Source of the DNA: Azorinus chamasolen
Lineage: Eukaryota > Mollusca > Bivalvia > Cardiida > Solecurtidae
Assembly (NCBI GenBank): GCA_963576725.1
Contig: OY755244.1
Location: 36,468,109 to 36,532,108, forward strand
Reading direction: 5' to 3'
DNA length: 64,000 nucleotides
Shown: positions 31,487-41,448 of the stretch, one piece after another
Layout of the letters: each line of letters starts with the position of its first letter
Position numbering within the stretch: position 1 is the first letter of the stretch
Program-made: the position numbers and the translations under genes
The notes under the pieces: generated by a model
The model's input: the letters and a program-made list of their open reading frames with translations, nothing else
Databases searched by the model: none
What the model was told of the DNA's origin: nothing

Positions 31487-31982
31487 TTAAAGAGGAAGTC
31501 CCTACAATGATCGCATATTTTCAATAGTATCATAAAACTTGGTATTTGTTATGCTCTATCATTATTATGAAGGTTCCCAATTTGAACTTATATCGAAAAA
31601 TGCCCCTGTGATACAAATAAACCGATTTCATCAATACTGATAATTTTTATTCTACAACACAATATTATCGGCCTTTTCCATTAAATTTTTCCGCGTTTTG
31701 CCGATGATCACCCGATCCCTCCATTGTTTACGTAATAGCTTTCTCGGAAGTGGTCGGAGAATCGCGAATAGGGCGAACAGTTACGAAACTAAAAGCCAAC
31801 CCGAATAAAACTGAAACATGAGGGAGTAAACCCGGGATCGGCGATATCAAACACATGGATGTTTTGTCATTATAAACGGTAATTGGATGGGGCGATATAC
31901 TACTTTTCAGCATATAAACAAATGAGTTTTGTACATTTTAAGTGTTTATGTAACGCGTCAAATGTAGGGACATCCCCTTTAA
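31487..31982. mobile_element. S element (about 496 bp), CpG-rich
   Basis: Terminal inverted repeats TTAAAGAGGAAGTCCCTACA and TGTAGGGACATCCCCTTTAA differ at few positions. The interior has many CpGs (gaatcgcgaatagggcgaac; cccgggatcggcgatatc). It lies inside B, where TTAA appears at both borders. No domain is visible in the 61-aa reverse frame. Confidence 0.65.
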
Positions 31983-32105
31983 GGTCAAACCTCTTTAAAT
32001 AAATCTACCTAAAAAGGAGCATTTACTAGAGAAAAGGATTTTTTTTTAGAATTGTGTAGTTTTAAAAACATTGTGACAAATTGAGCATGGTCCTATGGAG
32101 CAAAT

Positions 32106-32179
32106 CGAGGGCTTGGTGCAAAACTATTGTAACTCCTTCATTTTGTGAAAGAGTTACAATAGTTTTGCACCAAGCCCTC
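32106..32179. repeat. C foldback in the B core
   Basis: cgagggcttggtgcaaaact ... caccaagccctc. It sits between gagcaaat and aaaatgctc of B, so about four bases (aaat) may be duplicated. Confidence 0.85.
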
Positions 32180-32190
32180 AAAATGCTCAA

Positions 32191-32395
32191 CAGTAAACCT
32201 CTCTAAACCTGACATCCAGTTTAGTATAAATATTGGTCTTGGGGACAGGTTGCAGCTTAATGCAGAGTGAAAGTCATGCAGAAAGCTCCTCTAGGAACTT
32301 TCTGCATGACTTTCACCCTGCATTATGCAGCCACCTGCCTAAAAGTATTGTAATTTTTCTCTACTAGAATTCCAGTTTAGAGGGTTTTTACTGTA
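32191..32395. mobile_element. E2 MITE in the B core
   Basis: cagtaaacctctctaaacct at the left and gtttagagggtttttactg(ta) at the right. The palindrome aagtcatgcagaaagctcct / aggaactttctgcatgactt is in the middle. Confidence 0.8.
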
Positions 32396-32566
32396 ATTGT
32401 CACCACTGGTTTCATAAAGTGACTTTTACAGAGGCGTTTATATAAGGGAATGGGTTAATTGTGTGGACTATACGTTGTCCTTAGGTCTCCAGGGAAATAT
32501 ATGTGTGTACAGTTTGTAGTGACTTGTTACATGTATCTCCCAATACATTACTTGTGACTTCATAAG

Positions 32567-32761
32567 CAGAGCTCCAGATAAGGTGCGTAAATTTCAACAT
32601 TATCAAGAATAACTCCTTTATTTCTCCACCAACCCCTATACTTTGACCACTCTTTAGAATCGTCTCAAAGAGACGTCATTCTAAAGAGTGGTCACAGTAT
32701 AGGGTTTGGTGGAGAAATGAAGATTTTAGCAGTTGGGTACGCACCTTTATCTGTAGCTCTG
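32567..32761. mobile_element. D MITE with 8-bp target duplication (hAT-like)
   Basis: CAGAGCTCCAGATAAGGTGC at the left and acctttatctgtagctctg at the right are inverted repeats. TTCATAAG flanks both sides exactly (32559-32566 and 32762-32769). An 8-bp duplication with CA-G termini is the hAT signature. Confidence 0.85.
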
Positions 32762-32838
32762 TTCATAAGTGTTAAAATTTGTAAACAGTTTGGATCCTGA
32801 TGAGGCATCAAACTGATCAACCATTTTCCTGATGAGTA

Positions 32839-33070
32839 TTTAACCCTTTACTCCATGAATATTCATGTAGGTAATTATAATGACATCATGAATATTAATT
32901 TTCATAATGGCATAATAATATAGGAATTTGTCCATAGCAGAAACTCTAGAATCATATCTGTATTATTTCCTAGGCAAACAGAGCAGACCCTGATCAGATG
33001 ATTCCTACAGGAGCCATCTGATCTGGGTCTACTCTGTTTGCAAAGCATTGGTTATGGAGTAAAGGGTTAA
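32839..33070. mobile_element. A2 MITE, full length
   Basis: TTAACCCTTTACTCCATGAA / tatggagtaaagggTTAA give an inverted repeat of about 14 bp. The core is gatgattcctacaggagcca. Confidence 0.85.
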
Positions 33071-33160
33071 GAAAGAATGACATCATGAATATTTATCAGC
33101 TGATTTTTTAAATGGTATATGAACAAGATGTTTAGCCATGGTAGAAACTGTACAATATAC
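33071..33160. repeat. A2 left-half fragment
   Basis: gaaagaatgacatcatgaat through atggtagaaactgtacaata, ending at the E2 left end. Confidence 0.5.
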
Positions 33161-33590
33161 AGTGAAGCCGCTCTAAACTCAACTCACTCACTCACTCACT
33201 CATCCACTCTAAACTGAATGTTCAGTTACATTACAGCTTAACCCTTAGCCTGCCACATATTTTTTATCACTCTGCATTCTTTGAATATTAATTAGGCAAA
33301 TCTTTACAAAAATATACAGGATAATATATATACTGAAATGATTTTCCTAGGCAAAAGCAATTAGAGCATTCAGGCATGGATTTTCCATGGCAAACAGTGC
33401 ATACCCTGATGAGAGAGCTCCTATAGGAGATCTCTCATCTTGGTCTACACTGTTTGCAAATGCAATAATAGTTGTGACTGGCTGGCTATTGGTTAATGCA
33501 TGACTTCAACCCTGCATTAAGCAGCTGCCTACCCCAAAATATTTGAAGTCTTCTCTACTAACATTGCAGTTTAAGAGGGGTTTTACTGTA
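33161..33590. mobile_element. E2 MITE interrupted by T and an (ACTC)n run
   Basis: The left end acagtgaagccgctctaaac contains (ctca)n at 33180-33202. It stops at acattacagcTTAA and resumes after T at TTAAtgcatgacttcaaccc, ending ggggttttactgta. T therefore entered the E2 TTAA. Confidence 0.65.
33238..33496. mobile_element. T MITE (259 bp)
   Basis: TTAACCCTTAGCCTGCC at the left and ggctggctattggTTAA at the right, imperfectly inverted. An off-centre hairpin gagagagctcctataggaga has the family-wide T/T mismatch (accctgatgag / ctcatcttggt). Only one copy is seen here. Confidence 0.65.
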
Positions 33591-33625
33591 TGATATAGAG
33601 GCATTAATTACTATGAAGGAAAATG

Positions 33626-33875
33626 TAAACCCTTCCCTGTTAAATACAGATATATATAGGAAAGAACGACATCATGAATATTTATTAGCTGATTTTTTAT
33701 AACTTTTCAAGGAAATTGGCTGCCTTGATAAAAACTGTAGAATCATGCAAATCCATATCATAGTTAAAAGCAAACAGAGCAGACCCTGATCAGATGGCTC
33801 TTATAGGAGCCTTCTGATCTGGGTCTACTCTCTTTGTTAATGCATGAAAAGTCTTCTATATGAAGGAAATGTTAA
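33626..33875. mobile_element. A2 MITE
   Basis: gtaaacccttccctgttaaa at the left and tatgaaggaaatgTTAA at the right. The core is gatggctcttataggagcct. Confidence 0.7.
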
Positions 33876-34130
33876 AGATCCAGAATTATGACCTCTTTTG
33901 AGGGGGTCATTATAGTGAGGTTCTGTATGGAAAGCAATTTGTCAACCTCGTCATATGTTGATGTATCTCTAGGGTGTTATTACTGGTCTCAATTGAATTT
34001 GCATCAAATAGATGAACTGTCAGCATACTAGATAGTTGTCCCGTAAATATACATGTTAGCATTCTGTTACAATTTTCCTTTTGTTTTAGCAAATGTGATC
34101 CCAGGACTGGTTCACTTTTACAATACTGGC

Positions 34131-34232
34131 ATTAACCCATTGCCTCATATTGACACATTTTGAGGCCTCTGTAAAAGTCACTTTTTGAAACCATTGTGAT
34201 AAATACAGCATAAAATGCTCCACAGGAGCCGG
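34131..34232. repeat. B MITE left half
   Basis: cattaacccattgcctcata to aaaatgctccacaggagccg. The right half is absent. Confidence 0.6.
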
Positions 34233-34257
34233 AAGTTGTGATATGACTGAAATACTG

Positions 34258-34494
34258 TTAACCCTTTCCCTGATCTATGTTTATTACACATTTCATTACC
34301 TACTGAATATATTCATAGACAAATTATGGAAGGTGAAACATTGTAGCCATTTTAGAAGTATAGAGACAGATCTATCAAATTCCATTAGAAAACAGAGCAG
34401 ACCCTGATCAGACGGCTCCTCTAGGAGCCATCTGATCTGGGTCTACTCTGTTTGCAGATGCGTGAAAACACGTTTATATGAGGGAAAAGGTTAA
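34258..34494. mobile_element. A MITE, full length
   Basis: TTAACCCTTTCCCTGATCTA / tatgagggaaaaggTTAA. The core is gacggctcctctaggagcca. Confidence 0.85.
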
Positions 34495-34679
34495 AATGAC
34501 ATAAACCCGATAAAAACTAAAACCAAATCCTGATTAGATGGTTCTTATAAGAAACACACTTGAGCAAAGGTGTAAATACTTGAAAGGCGCTACTAGTACT
34601 GCCGTTGTCACTTATTTCTACCATTAGATCTGCTACAGACTGATATTATTGATCATCATACTGCACAAATATCTATTAA

Positions 34680-34849
34680 TTTACCCTTTCCCTGTTCTAT
34701 GTTTATTTCAAATTTCATACCAACTGAATTTTCATTGACAATATAGTAATGCGATATGGTACATTGCAGCTATTTCAAAGAGAAAAGAACCAGATATATC
34801 AAATTCCATTGGCAAACAGAGCAGACCCTGATCAGACGGAAAGGGTTAA
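34680..34849. mobile_element. A MITE with right-half deletion (170 bp)
   Basis: It runs to the first hairpin arm (cagaccctgatcagacgg) and then jumps to aaagggTTAA, losing the whole second arm. Confidence 0.75.
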
Positions 34850-34886
34850 ATATCTGTTAATAACAACCAAGCTCCTTATACCCCTT

Positions 34887-35105
34887 TTAACTCATTCCCT
34901 CATATTGACAACTCTATAAAAGTCACTTTGTGAAACCATTGTGATAAATAGAGCATTTGCTCCTAGAGGAGTAAATGCTCTATTTATCACAATGGTTTCA
35001 AACTACAAAATTCTAAAATTTTCCTATTCTCTAATTAATGCTCCCTTTCGGTAGATTAATTCAAATAGGTTGTATCTAAAAATAGCCTATGAGGTAATGT
35101 GTTAA
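34887..35105. mobile_element. B MITE
   Basis: TTAACTCATTCCCTCATATT / tgaggtaatgtgTTAA. The core is gagcatttgctcctagagga. Confidence 0.8.
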
Positions 35106-35219
35106 TGTTGGAAATAAGTGTATGCACTGGTATTTGCAAACAGTGTAGATGCAAATGAGGGCTCCAAGAGAACCCCGGCTCTGATCAAGGTCTGCACTGT
35201 TTGTCATTCAAATCTGCTC
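35106..35219. repeat. H MITE core
   Basis: ctggtatttgcaaacagtgt, aatgagggctccaagagaac and aaggtctgcactgtttgtca. Confidence 0.5.
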
Positions 35220-35418
35220 TTCAACCCATTCCCTCATAGGACAATTTTAAATTCAAACCTCTTTGAATAAATCTACTGAAAAGGAGATTTATTGGAAAAA
35301 AATCGAGTTTTAGAATTGTATAGTTTTGAAATAATTGTGAGAAAATGTGCATTAATTTTGCTCCTATAGTGACTTTTACAAAGGCTTCAAAAGGTGTCAA
35401 TATGCAGGAATGGGTTAA
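35220..35418. mobile_element. B MITE with deleted arm
   Basis: tcaacccattccctcatagg / atgcaggaatgggTTAA. The second hairpin arm is missing (aattttgctcctatagtgac). Confidence 0.7.
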
Positions 35419-35498
35419 ATGACTGAATGGGTTAAGCCTAAAAGGACTGATTGGACCTCTCTTACACAATTAATCTGATCATGGTCTACTCCGTCTGC

Positions 35499-35725
35499 TT
35501 AACCCATTCCTCCATTGGTTATTTTTAGACCCAACCTCTTTGAATAAATCTACCAAAAAGGAGCATTTACTAGAGAAAAGGAAAAGTTTAGAATTGTGTG
35601 GTAATGAAAACATTGTGATAAATAGAGTATTTGCTCCTATGGAGCAAATGCTGTATTTATCACAATGGTTTCAAAAAGTGACTTTTACAGAGGCGTCAAA
35701 ATGGCTTATTGACTGAATGGGTTAA
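35499..35725. mobile_element. B MITE, full length
   Basis: TTAACCCATTCCTCCATTGG / gactgaatgggTTAA. It is preceded by an A2 piece (gattggacctctcttacaca) matching the junction at 18990-19050. Confidence 0.8.
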
Positions 35726-35751
35726 ACCTGGAAGGACTAGTGAAATATAGA

Positions 35752-35946
35752 GTCACCCTTTCCTTGTTTGAATATTCATGTAAGAAACTGATGTGCTTTG
35801 AAAAATTCAGTGGAATCAGATCTATATCATACCAAAATCAAACAGAGCAGACCCTGATCAGATGGCTCATATAGGAGCCGTCTGATCTGGGTCTACACTG
35901 TTTTCAAAATACATGAATAAATGTTTATATGAGAGAAAGGGTTTAA
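35752..35946. mobile_element. A2 MITE, shortened
   Basis: tcaccctttccttgtttgaa / tgagagaaagggtTTAA. The core is gatggctcatataggagccg. Confidence 0.65.
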
Positions 35947-35991
35947 CACTGATGGGTCATTCCACTTTGAAATTTCAGTGTTCTATGTAAC

Positions 35992-36221
35992 TTAACCCAT
36001 TACCTCATAGGCTATTTTTAGAAACAACCTCTTTGAATAAATCTACCGAAAAGGACGCATTAACTAGAGAAAAGGAAAATTTTAGAATTTTGTTTTTTGA
36101 AACCATTGTGATAAATAGTGCATTTGCTCCTATAGGAGCAAATGCTCAATTTATCACAATGGTTTCACAAAGTGGCTCTTACAGAGTCGTCAAAAGTCGT
36201 CAATATGAGGGAAAGGGTTAA
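35992..36221. mobile_element. B MITE, full length
   Basis: TTAACCCATTACCTCATAGG / tgagggaaagggTTAA. The core is gtgcatttgctcctatagga. Confidence 0.85.
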
Positions 36222-36337
36222 CAATCTGATCTTCACTAAACAAATAACGGTACTTTTACGTATACTCTCATGCATAAATTGTGTTTATTCTTTGTAGTTT
36301 TTTTTCCAATTTCTTTTCAAAGAGCTGTCAAATATAT

Positions 36338-36505
36338 TTAACACCTTCCCTCATGATTATTCATAATTAAAAGAAAACAATGACATCATGAATATTTATT
36401 AGTTGTGTTTTAATAATAGTCATGCTAACAAAGGATTTTTTATCATGGCAGAAACTCAGTCGTCTGATCTAGGTCTCCTCTGCTTGCATAAGGTGTATCA
36501 ATTAA
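36338..36505. mobile_element. A2 MITE with deleted core
   Basis: TTAACACCTTCCCTCATGAT. Sequence jumps from gcagaaactcag to tcgtctgatctaggtctc. Confidence 0.65.
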
Positions 36506-36627
36506 TCCTTTTCCTCATGTAGATGTTTTTCAAGCATTTGCAAACAGAGTAGGCCCAGATCAGATGGCCCTGTAGGAGGCATCTGATCAGGGTCTGCTCT
36601 TATGATTTGCTTATGAATTAATATATA

Positions 36628-36843
36628 TACAGTAAAACACCGCTAATGTGACCACTTAATAAACAGCCACTGGCTTTGTTTAAAGCAGGTGGTTGCTTAA
36701 TGCAGGACGAAAGTTATGCAGAAAGCTCCTGTAGGAGCTTTCTGCATAACTTTCGCCCTGCATTAAGCTACCACCTGCCTCTGCAACCCAGAATTATGTC
36801 CCTTTTTGGTGGTCGGTGGTCGCCTTAGAGGGGTTTTACTGTA
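36628..36843. mobile_element. E MITE in the A TA site
   Basis: TACAGTAAAACACCGCTAAT / cgccttagaggggttttact(gta). The palindrome aaagttatgcagaaagctcc is mirrored. It sits in the A motif aataatatagatctgattct. Confidence 0.85.
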
Positions 36844-36864
36844 TATCTGATTCTACAGTTTTTA

Positions 36865-37023
36865 GTAAATAATTTTTTTATCTTCTAACATAAAGCTGAG
36901 TATTATGAAATCTATGCATAAATTCAATGACAAAGACAAATTTTAAAACGAATATTCGATTCCTGATTTTGAATTCAAATATTCGTTTGATTTCCAAATA
37001 TTCGACTATTCGTTCCCATCCCT
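36865..37023. mobile_element. hAT-like MITE, 159 bp
   Basis: The 8-bp duplication AGTTTTTA (36857-36864 and 37024-37031) flanks an AT-rich unit with repeated attcg words (acgaatattcgattcctgat; tattcgactattcg), ending ttcccatccct. Confidence 0.75.
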
Positions 37024-37177
37024 AGTTTTTACCAACACAAAAACATCTTGTGTTCATATGCCATTTAAAAATCTTAGCTAATAAATATTCATGATGTCAT
37101 TATTTCTAACATGGATGATTCAACAAGGAAAGGGTTAATTTAATTCAAGTATATATATATACTTAATATAAGAAAAC

Positions 37178-37233
37178 AACATTTATTCAAAGAGGTTCAG
37201 TCTAAAAATAGCCTATGCGGGAATGAGTTGAAC
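37178..37233. repeat. B MITE right end fragment
   Basis: tttattcaaagaggttcagt to tatgcgggaatgagttga. Confidence 0.5.
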
Positions 37234-37244
37234 AAGATGGCATA

Positions 37245-37473
37245 TTAACCCATTCCCTCATATTGACGACTTTTGACGACTCTGCAAAAGTCACTTTGTG
37301 AAACCATTGTGATAAATTGAGCATTTGCTCCTATAGGAGCAAATGCTCTATTTATCACAATGGTTTCAAACTACAAAATTCTAAACATTTCCTTTTCTCT
37401 AGTTAATGCTCCTTTTTGGTAGATTTATTCAAAGAGGTTGTATCTAAAAATAGCCTATGAGGTAATGGGTTAA
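37245..37473. mobile_element. B MITE, full length
   Basis: TTAACCCATTCCCTCATATT / tgaggtaatgggTTAA. The core is centred on gctcctataggagc. Confidence 0.85.
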
Positions 37474-37831
37474 CAAGAGACTACAGGAGTCATCGTATCT
37501 TGGTCTACTCTGTTTGCAAAGGCATCATAGGTAAAGCCTTATACATGTAGTACATGTACAAAATTTTGCAATCTCAGAAACCTCAATTTGAAATATGCAT
37601 CAATTCTAAAAATTAACAATATTAATTTTCTGTTTAAATTAATTCCGAATCCATAGTATACATATTGCCAGAAATTTGATCATACTCAAATAAACAAAAC
37701 CTGAGAATTTCTAAATCGGGTTTTACTTAAGAGTATTTGCAATTCAGATTTCTGTGCTGACGCCAGCAGAAACATTTCCTCTTTCAAAACTAATGCAACA
37801 AACTTCTTCATTGATAAATGCATGCTTATCC
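37474..37831. other. A2 tail scrap then unrecognised DNA
   Basis: tcttggtctactctgtttgc (37498-37517) is an A2 core arm. The following 300 bp show no feature. Confidence 0.4.
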
Positions 37832-38053
37832 TTAACCGTTTCCTCCACAAATACACCTTTCTACGCCCCTTTAAAAATCTCTTTTTGAAACCATTGTGAT
37901 AAAAAGAGCATTTGCTCTTATAGGAGCAAATGCTCTATTTATCACAATGGTTTCAAACTACAAAATTCTAAAATGTTCCTTTTCTCTAGTTAATGCTCCT
38001 TTTCGGTAGATTTATTCAAAGGGATTGGATCTAAAAATGAGGGAATGGGTTAA
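37832..38053. mobile_element. B MITE, full length with small deletion
   Basis: TTAACCGTTTCCTCCACAAA / atgagggaatgggTTAA. atagcct before the right end is missing. Confidence 0.8.
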
Positions 38054-38059
38054 ATAAGG

Positions 38060-38599
38060 CATCTCTATCAGATCAAGGTAAAATGCCATTTTCATGCTTT
38101 TGCAAACAGAGTAAACCCACATCAGATTGCTCCTAGAGGAGCTATCTGATCAGGGTCTGCTCTGACACTGCTTACTCTCTCAATGGAGGCCACTTTTTAC
38201 TGGTACCTTTGTAAGCAGGACAGACCCAGAGCAGATGGCTCCTGTAGAAGACTTGTGAGTCTTGTCGGTTTGCTTTTGAAATACTATACAGTAGAACCTC
38301 TCCAAAGCGACCACTTAATGAATAAACATGGGTGTCTTTAAAAGCAGGTGGTTGCTTAATGCAGGGCAAAAGTAATGCAGAAAGCTCCTCTAGGAGCTTT
38401 CTGCATTACATTTTGTCCTGCATTAAGCTAGCACCCAGAATTATACCTCTTACAGGTGGTCGCATTAGCGGGGTTTTGCTGTATGTCTATTTCTACAGTT
38501 TCTACCATGTTAAAATTTCCTTGTGCATGATGCCATGAACAAATCAACATTCATACAGTCATTATCACTGACATGAATACTAATGGAGTAAAGGGTTAA
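38060..38599. mobile_element. A/A2 MITE carrying E
   Basis: The core gattgctcctagaggagcta is followed by a second partial core (gatggctcctgtagaagact). The right end is aatggagtaaagggTTAA. The left terminus is eroded. Confidence 0.6.
38287..38483. mobile_element. E MITE in the same A site as at 36628
   Basis: TACAGTAGAACCTCTCCAAA / cgcattagcggggttttgct(gta). The host flanks aaatacta and tgtctatttctacag match the A site used at 36628. Confidence 0.85.
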
Positions 38600-38605
38600 A
38601 TATCA

Positions 38606-38905
38606 TTGTGTTTGTGAAACACTATGCCCCCAATATGACCTTTGACCTTGATGTATGACCTTGACCTTAATAAGTCACAGCTAAAATGTTTGCCTCCATA
38701 AGTTGCACAGGCATGCCAAGTTTGAAATATGTATGTGCAAAATTATGGCCAACATTAAAGTTGGGGCCAAACCCACCAATCAACAAACAGAGCAAAATCT
38801 ATAAACTGATTATAGTGGAAGTGTTCATTTGGGTTACCTGGTATGTCCATCTGACAGAAAATGGAGCCGGCAAAAAATATCAAGCTATTTTTGCATGACA
38901 AAATA
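38606..38905. repeat. N dispersed repeat
   Basis: gtttgtgaaacactatgccc, tatgacctttgaccttgatg, tatgaccttgaccttaataa and gcatgccaagtttgaaatat. The first 95 bp match 10697-10798. It carries TGACCTTTGACC, a direct-repeat-1 receptor motif. Confidence 0.65.
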
Positions 38906-39157
38906 TTCATATTCCTAACAAACAAGTTCCAGAATATCCACTGAAGGCGTAATTATGATGTCAAAATCAATATGCCATTATCTTGCAATAACTTAATTGT
39001 TTGTTCATCTCAGTAATGTCTAAAATCAAACAAGCCTACTTGAAACTTGTAAAGCGCCGCAACTATAAATATTTCAAAACGAGAGAAAATCGAGTCAAGT
39101 TATGCAGTCTGTAATTATCAATCAATTACTTGCTTCCTGCACTTGTCTTGATTATTT

Positions 39158-39494
39158 CAACCCTTTCCCTTTATTAATATTCATGTAAGAAATAATGACA
39201 TCATGAATATTTATTAGCTGATTTTTTATAACATTATATATGATGTCTCCACAAGATCCAAACTTAAAACCCCTTTCCTGTTGAATATTCATGTAAGAAA
39301 TAATGACATCCTGAATATTTATTAGTTCCAAGGCAACTTTCTGCTTTGACAAAAACTGTAGAATCAGATCTGTATCATGTCATAAGCAAACAGAGCAGAC
39401 TCTGATTAGATGGCTCCTATAATAGGAGCCATCTGATCTGGGTCTACTCTGTTTGCAAAGGCTTAAAAAGGTGTATTTATGGGGTAAAGGCTAA
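39158..39494. mobile_element. A2 MITE with duplicated left end
   Basis: The first 70 bp (tattcatgtaagaaataatg ...) occur at about 39177 and 39285. A complete core gatggctcctataataggag follows, then tatggggtaaaggctaa. Confidence 0.65.
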
Positions 39495-39500
39495 TCCGAG

Positions 39501-39620
39501 TTTAACCCTTATAGCGAGGGAACAGCATAATATAATACGATGATTGCAAATAGTGTAGACCAAGATTTAATGTCTCCTGAGGAAGTCTTCTGATCATGGT
39601 CTGCCCTGTTGTCATAGAAA
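39501..39620. repeat. H-like fragment
   Basis: gattgcaaatagtgtagacc, ttaatgtctcctgaggaagt and ctgatcatggtctgccctgt. Confidence 0.4.
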
Positions 39621-39718
39621 AAATAATTTTATTCAATTTCAGTGAAAAAGTTTGATACATACTATTCAGAAAGTGAGGAGCATTTTTAAATTATTCTGGT
39701 CAGGGTAAAACGTTCAGT

Positions 39719-39969
39719 TTAACCAGTTTACTCCATGAATATTCATGTAAGTAATAATGACATCATGAATATTAATTATATTGATTGTTATCATTGGACA
39801 TAGACACAGGAGTTTTGGCCAGGTAGAAACTGTACTATCATATCTATATTATATCATAAGCAAACAGAGCAGACCCTGATCAGATGGCTCCTAGAGGAGC
39901 CGTCTGATCTGGGTCTACTCTGTTTGCAAAGACACTGAAGAAAGGCGTATTTATAGAGTAAAGTGTTAA
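39719..39969. mobile_element. A2 MITE, full length (251 bp)
   Basis: TTAACCAGTTTACTCCATGA / tatagagtaaagtgTTAA. The core is gatggctcctagaggagccg. Confidence 0.8.
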
Positions 39970-40187
39970 TGATTCTCTGTCTTGTCATAGAGTGTAGTAC
40001 TTATTGACAGGATTGGATTTCTTAATCTTTCCCAAGAAAACTTCCGACACTCTGCTAACAGACACTAATTAAGCTGTCACATGACAAAAGAATATCACAG
40101 GACTCATGGCACAAAGATGTCATATGTCTGTAACTTCTCGGAATATACATCAATCGAATATTGCCTACTGTGCACAAGAGAAATAAC

Positions 40188-40364
40188 TTAACCCTTTGCC
40201 TGATGAATATTAATTAGATGAATTTTTGATGATGGCATAATTATGAACACAGGAGCTTTTGGCCATGGCAGAAACTGTAGAAGCTATATAATTATGGTAT
40301 GTGTAATTCCACAAGCACACAGAGCAGACCCAGATCAGATGGTTCCTAAAATCTGCTCTTTTAA
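40188..40364. mobile_element. A2 MITE cut at the core by B
   Basis: TTAACCCTTTGCCTGATGAA to gatggttcctaaaatctgct. B follows directly, and the A2 tail gatctgggtctactctgttt resumes at 40560. Confidence 0.6.
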
Positions 40365-40559
40365 CCCATTCCCTCATAGGCTATTTTTAGACCCTACCTT
40401 TTTGAATATATGTGACCGAAAAGGAGCATTAACTAGAGGAAAGGAATTTTTTAGAAATGTGTAGTTTTGAAACCATTGTGATAAACAAAGCATTTGCTCC
40501 TATGGAGCAAAATTTAATGCTCTATTTATCGCAATCGTTTCAGAAAGTGACTGTTACAG
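40361..40559. mobile_element. B MITE, right end lost
   Basis: TTAACCCATTCCCTCATAGG; core gcatttgctcctatggagca. It stops at gactgttacagag, where A2 sequence resumes. Confidence 0.65.
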
Positions 40560-40600
40560 AGATCTGGGTCTACTCTGTTTGCAATGCAAATGTATTGGCC

Positions 40601-40848
40601 TGAACCCTTTCCCTGTTCTGCATTTAGGTCAAATTTCAATACCTACTGAATAAACATAACAAAATAGTTCAAAGAAATATCGAAGGTGGAACATTATAGA
40701 CATTTTAGAAAGCAAAGAAACAGATCTATCAAATTCTATTAGCAAACAGAGAAGACCTTGATCAGACGGCTCCTCTAGGAGCCGTCTGATCTGGGTCTAC
40801 TCTGTTTGCAAATGCGTGAAAACACATTTATATGAGGGAAAGGGTTAA
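40601..40848. mobile_element. A MITE, full length
   Basis: tgaaccctttccctgttctg / atgagggaaagggTTAA. The core is gacggctcctctaggagccg. Confidence 0.8.
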
Positions 40849-41117
40849 ATGCATTTACAGTATGGACCTTCTCCAAGAAAAGCCGTCTGTTAGTATCGGC
40901 ATTACTTTTATGGAAATTATTTTACCAAATTTAATCTCTTCATACCAAATGGGTTTTATCGTTAAATACAGATCTGATGCTCCAGTCCTCGTTGAATATT
41001 CGGCATAATCAAAGCGCTAAAGTCTCTATGTAAACATTATTTCAGTTGATATCTGAATTTCCAGATATCCAATAATCAGTTGTCGAGGGAAAATATATCT
41101 CCCAAATATCCACCAGC

Positions 41118-41351
41118 TTAACCCTTAGCTCACAGGCTAATTTTAGATACAACCTCTTTGAATAAATCTACCGAAAAGGAGCATTAACTAGAGAAAAGGA
41201 AAATTTTAGAATTGTGTAGTTTTGAAACCATTGTGATAAATAGAGCATTTGCTCCCATGGAGCAAATGGTCTGTTTATCACAATGGTTTCATATTAAGTG
41301 ACTTTTACAGAGGCGTCACAAGAAAGGCGTATTTATGGAGGAAAGGGTTAA
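41118..41351. mobile_element. B MITE (first of a duplicated pair)
   Basis: TTAACCCTTAGCTCACAGGC / tggaggaaagggTTAA. The core is gagcatttgctcccatggag. Confidence 0.8.
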
Positions 41352-41448
41352 GCTAAAATATTTGTATAAGAAAATCGGTGAATAATGTTAATTTTAGGAT
41401 TAATAGAGAGACACTATTTTTTACAGATCTGATGAAAGTTTCTTAGAG
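41352..41448. repeat. Duplicated spacer, copy 1
   Basis: taataatgttaattttagga-like sequence to gatgaaagtttcttagagca. It matches 42313-42405 and leads into the minisatellite. Confidence 0.7.

Larger units (their letters stand above)
31463..32458. mobile_element. B MITE invaded by S, C and E2
   Basis: Removing 31487-31982, 32106-32179 and 32191-32395 leaves a recognisable B: cctcataggctatt, caaacctctttaaataaatc, gcatggtcctatggagcaaa, aaatgctcaa, attgtcaccactggtttcat and aagggaatgggTTAA. The left terminus is eroded. Confidence 0.75.
36502..37138. mobile_element. A MITE carrying E and a hAT-like insertion
   Basis: TTAATCCTTTTCCTCATGTA at the left and caacaaggaaagggTTAA at the right. The host reading ...aattaatata/tatctgattctacag/tttttaccaacac... 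is broken twice, at 36628 and 36865. Confidence 0.75.
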
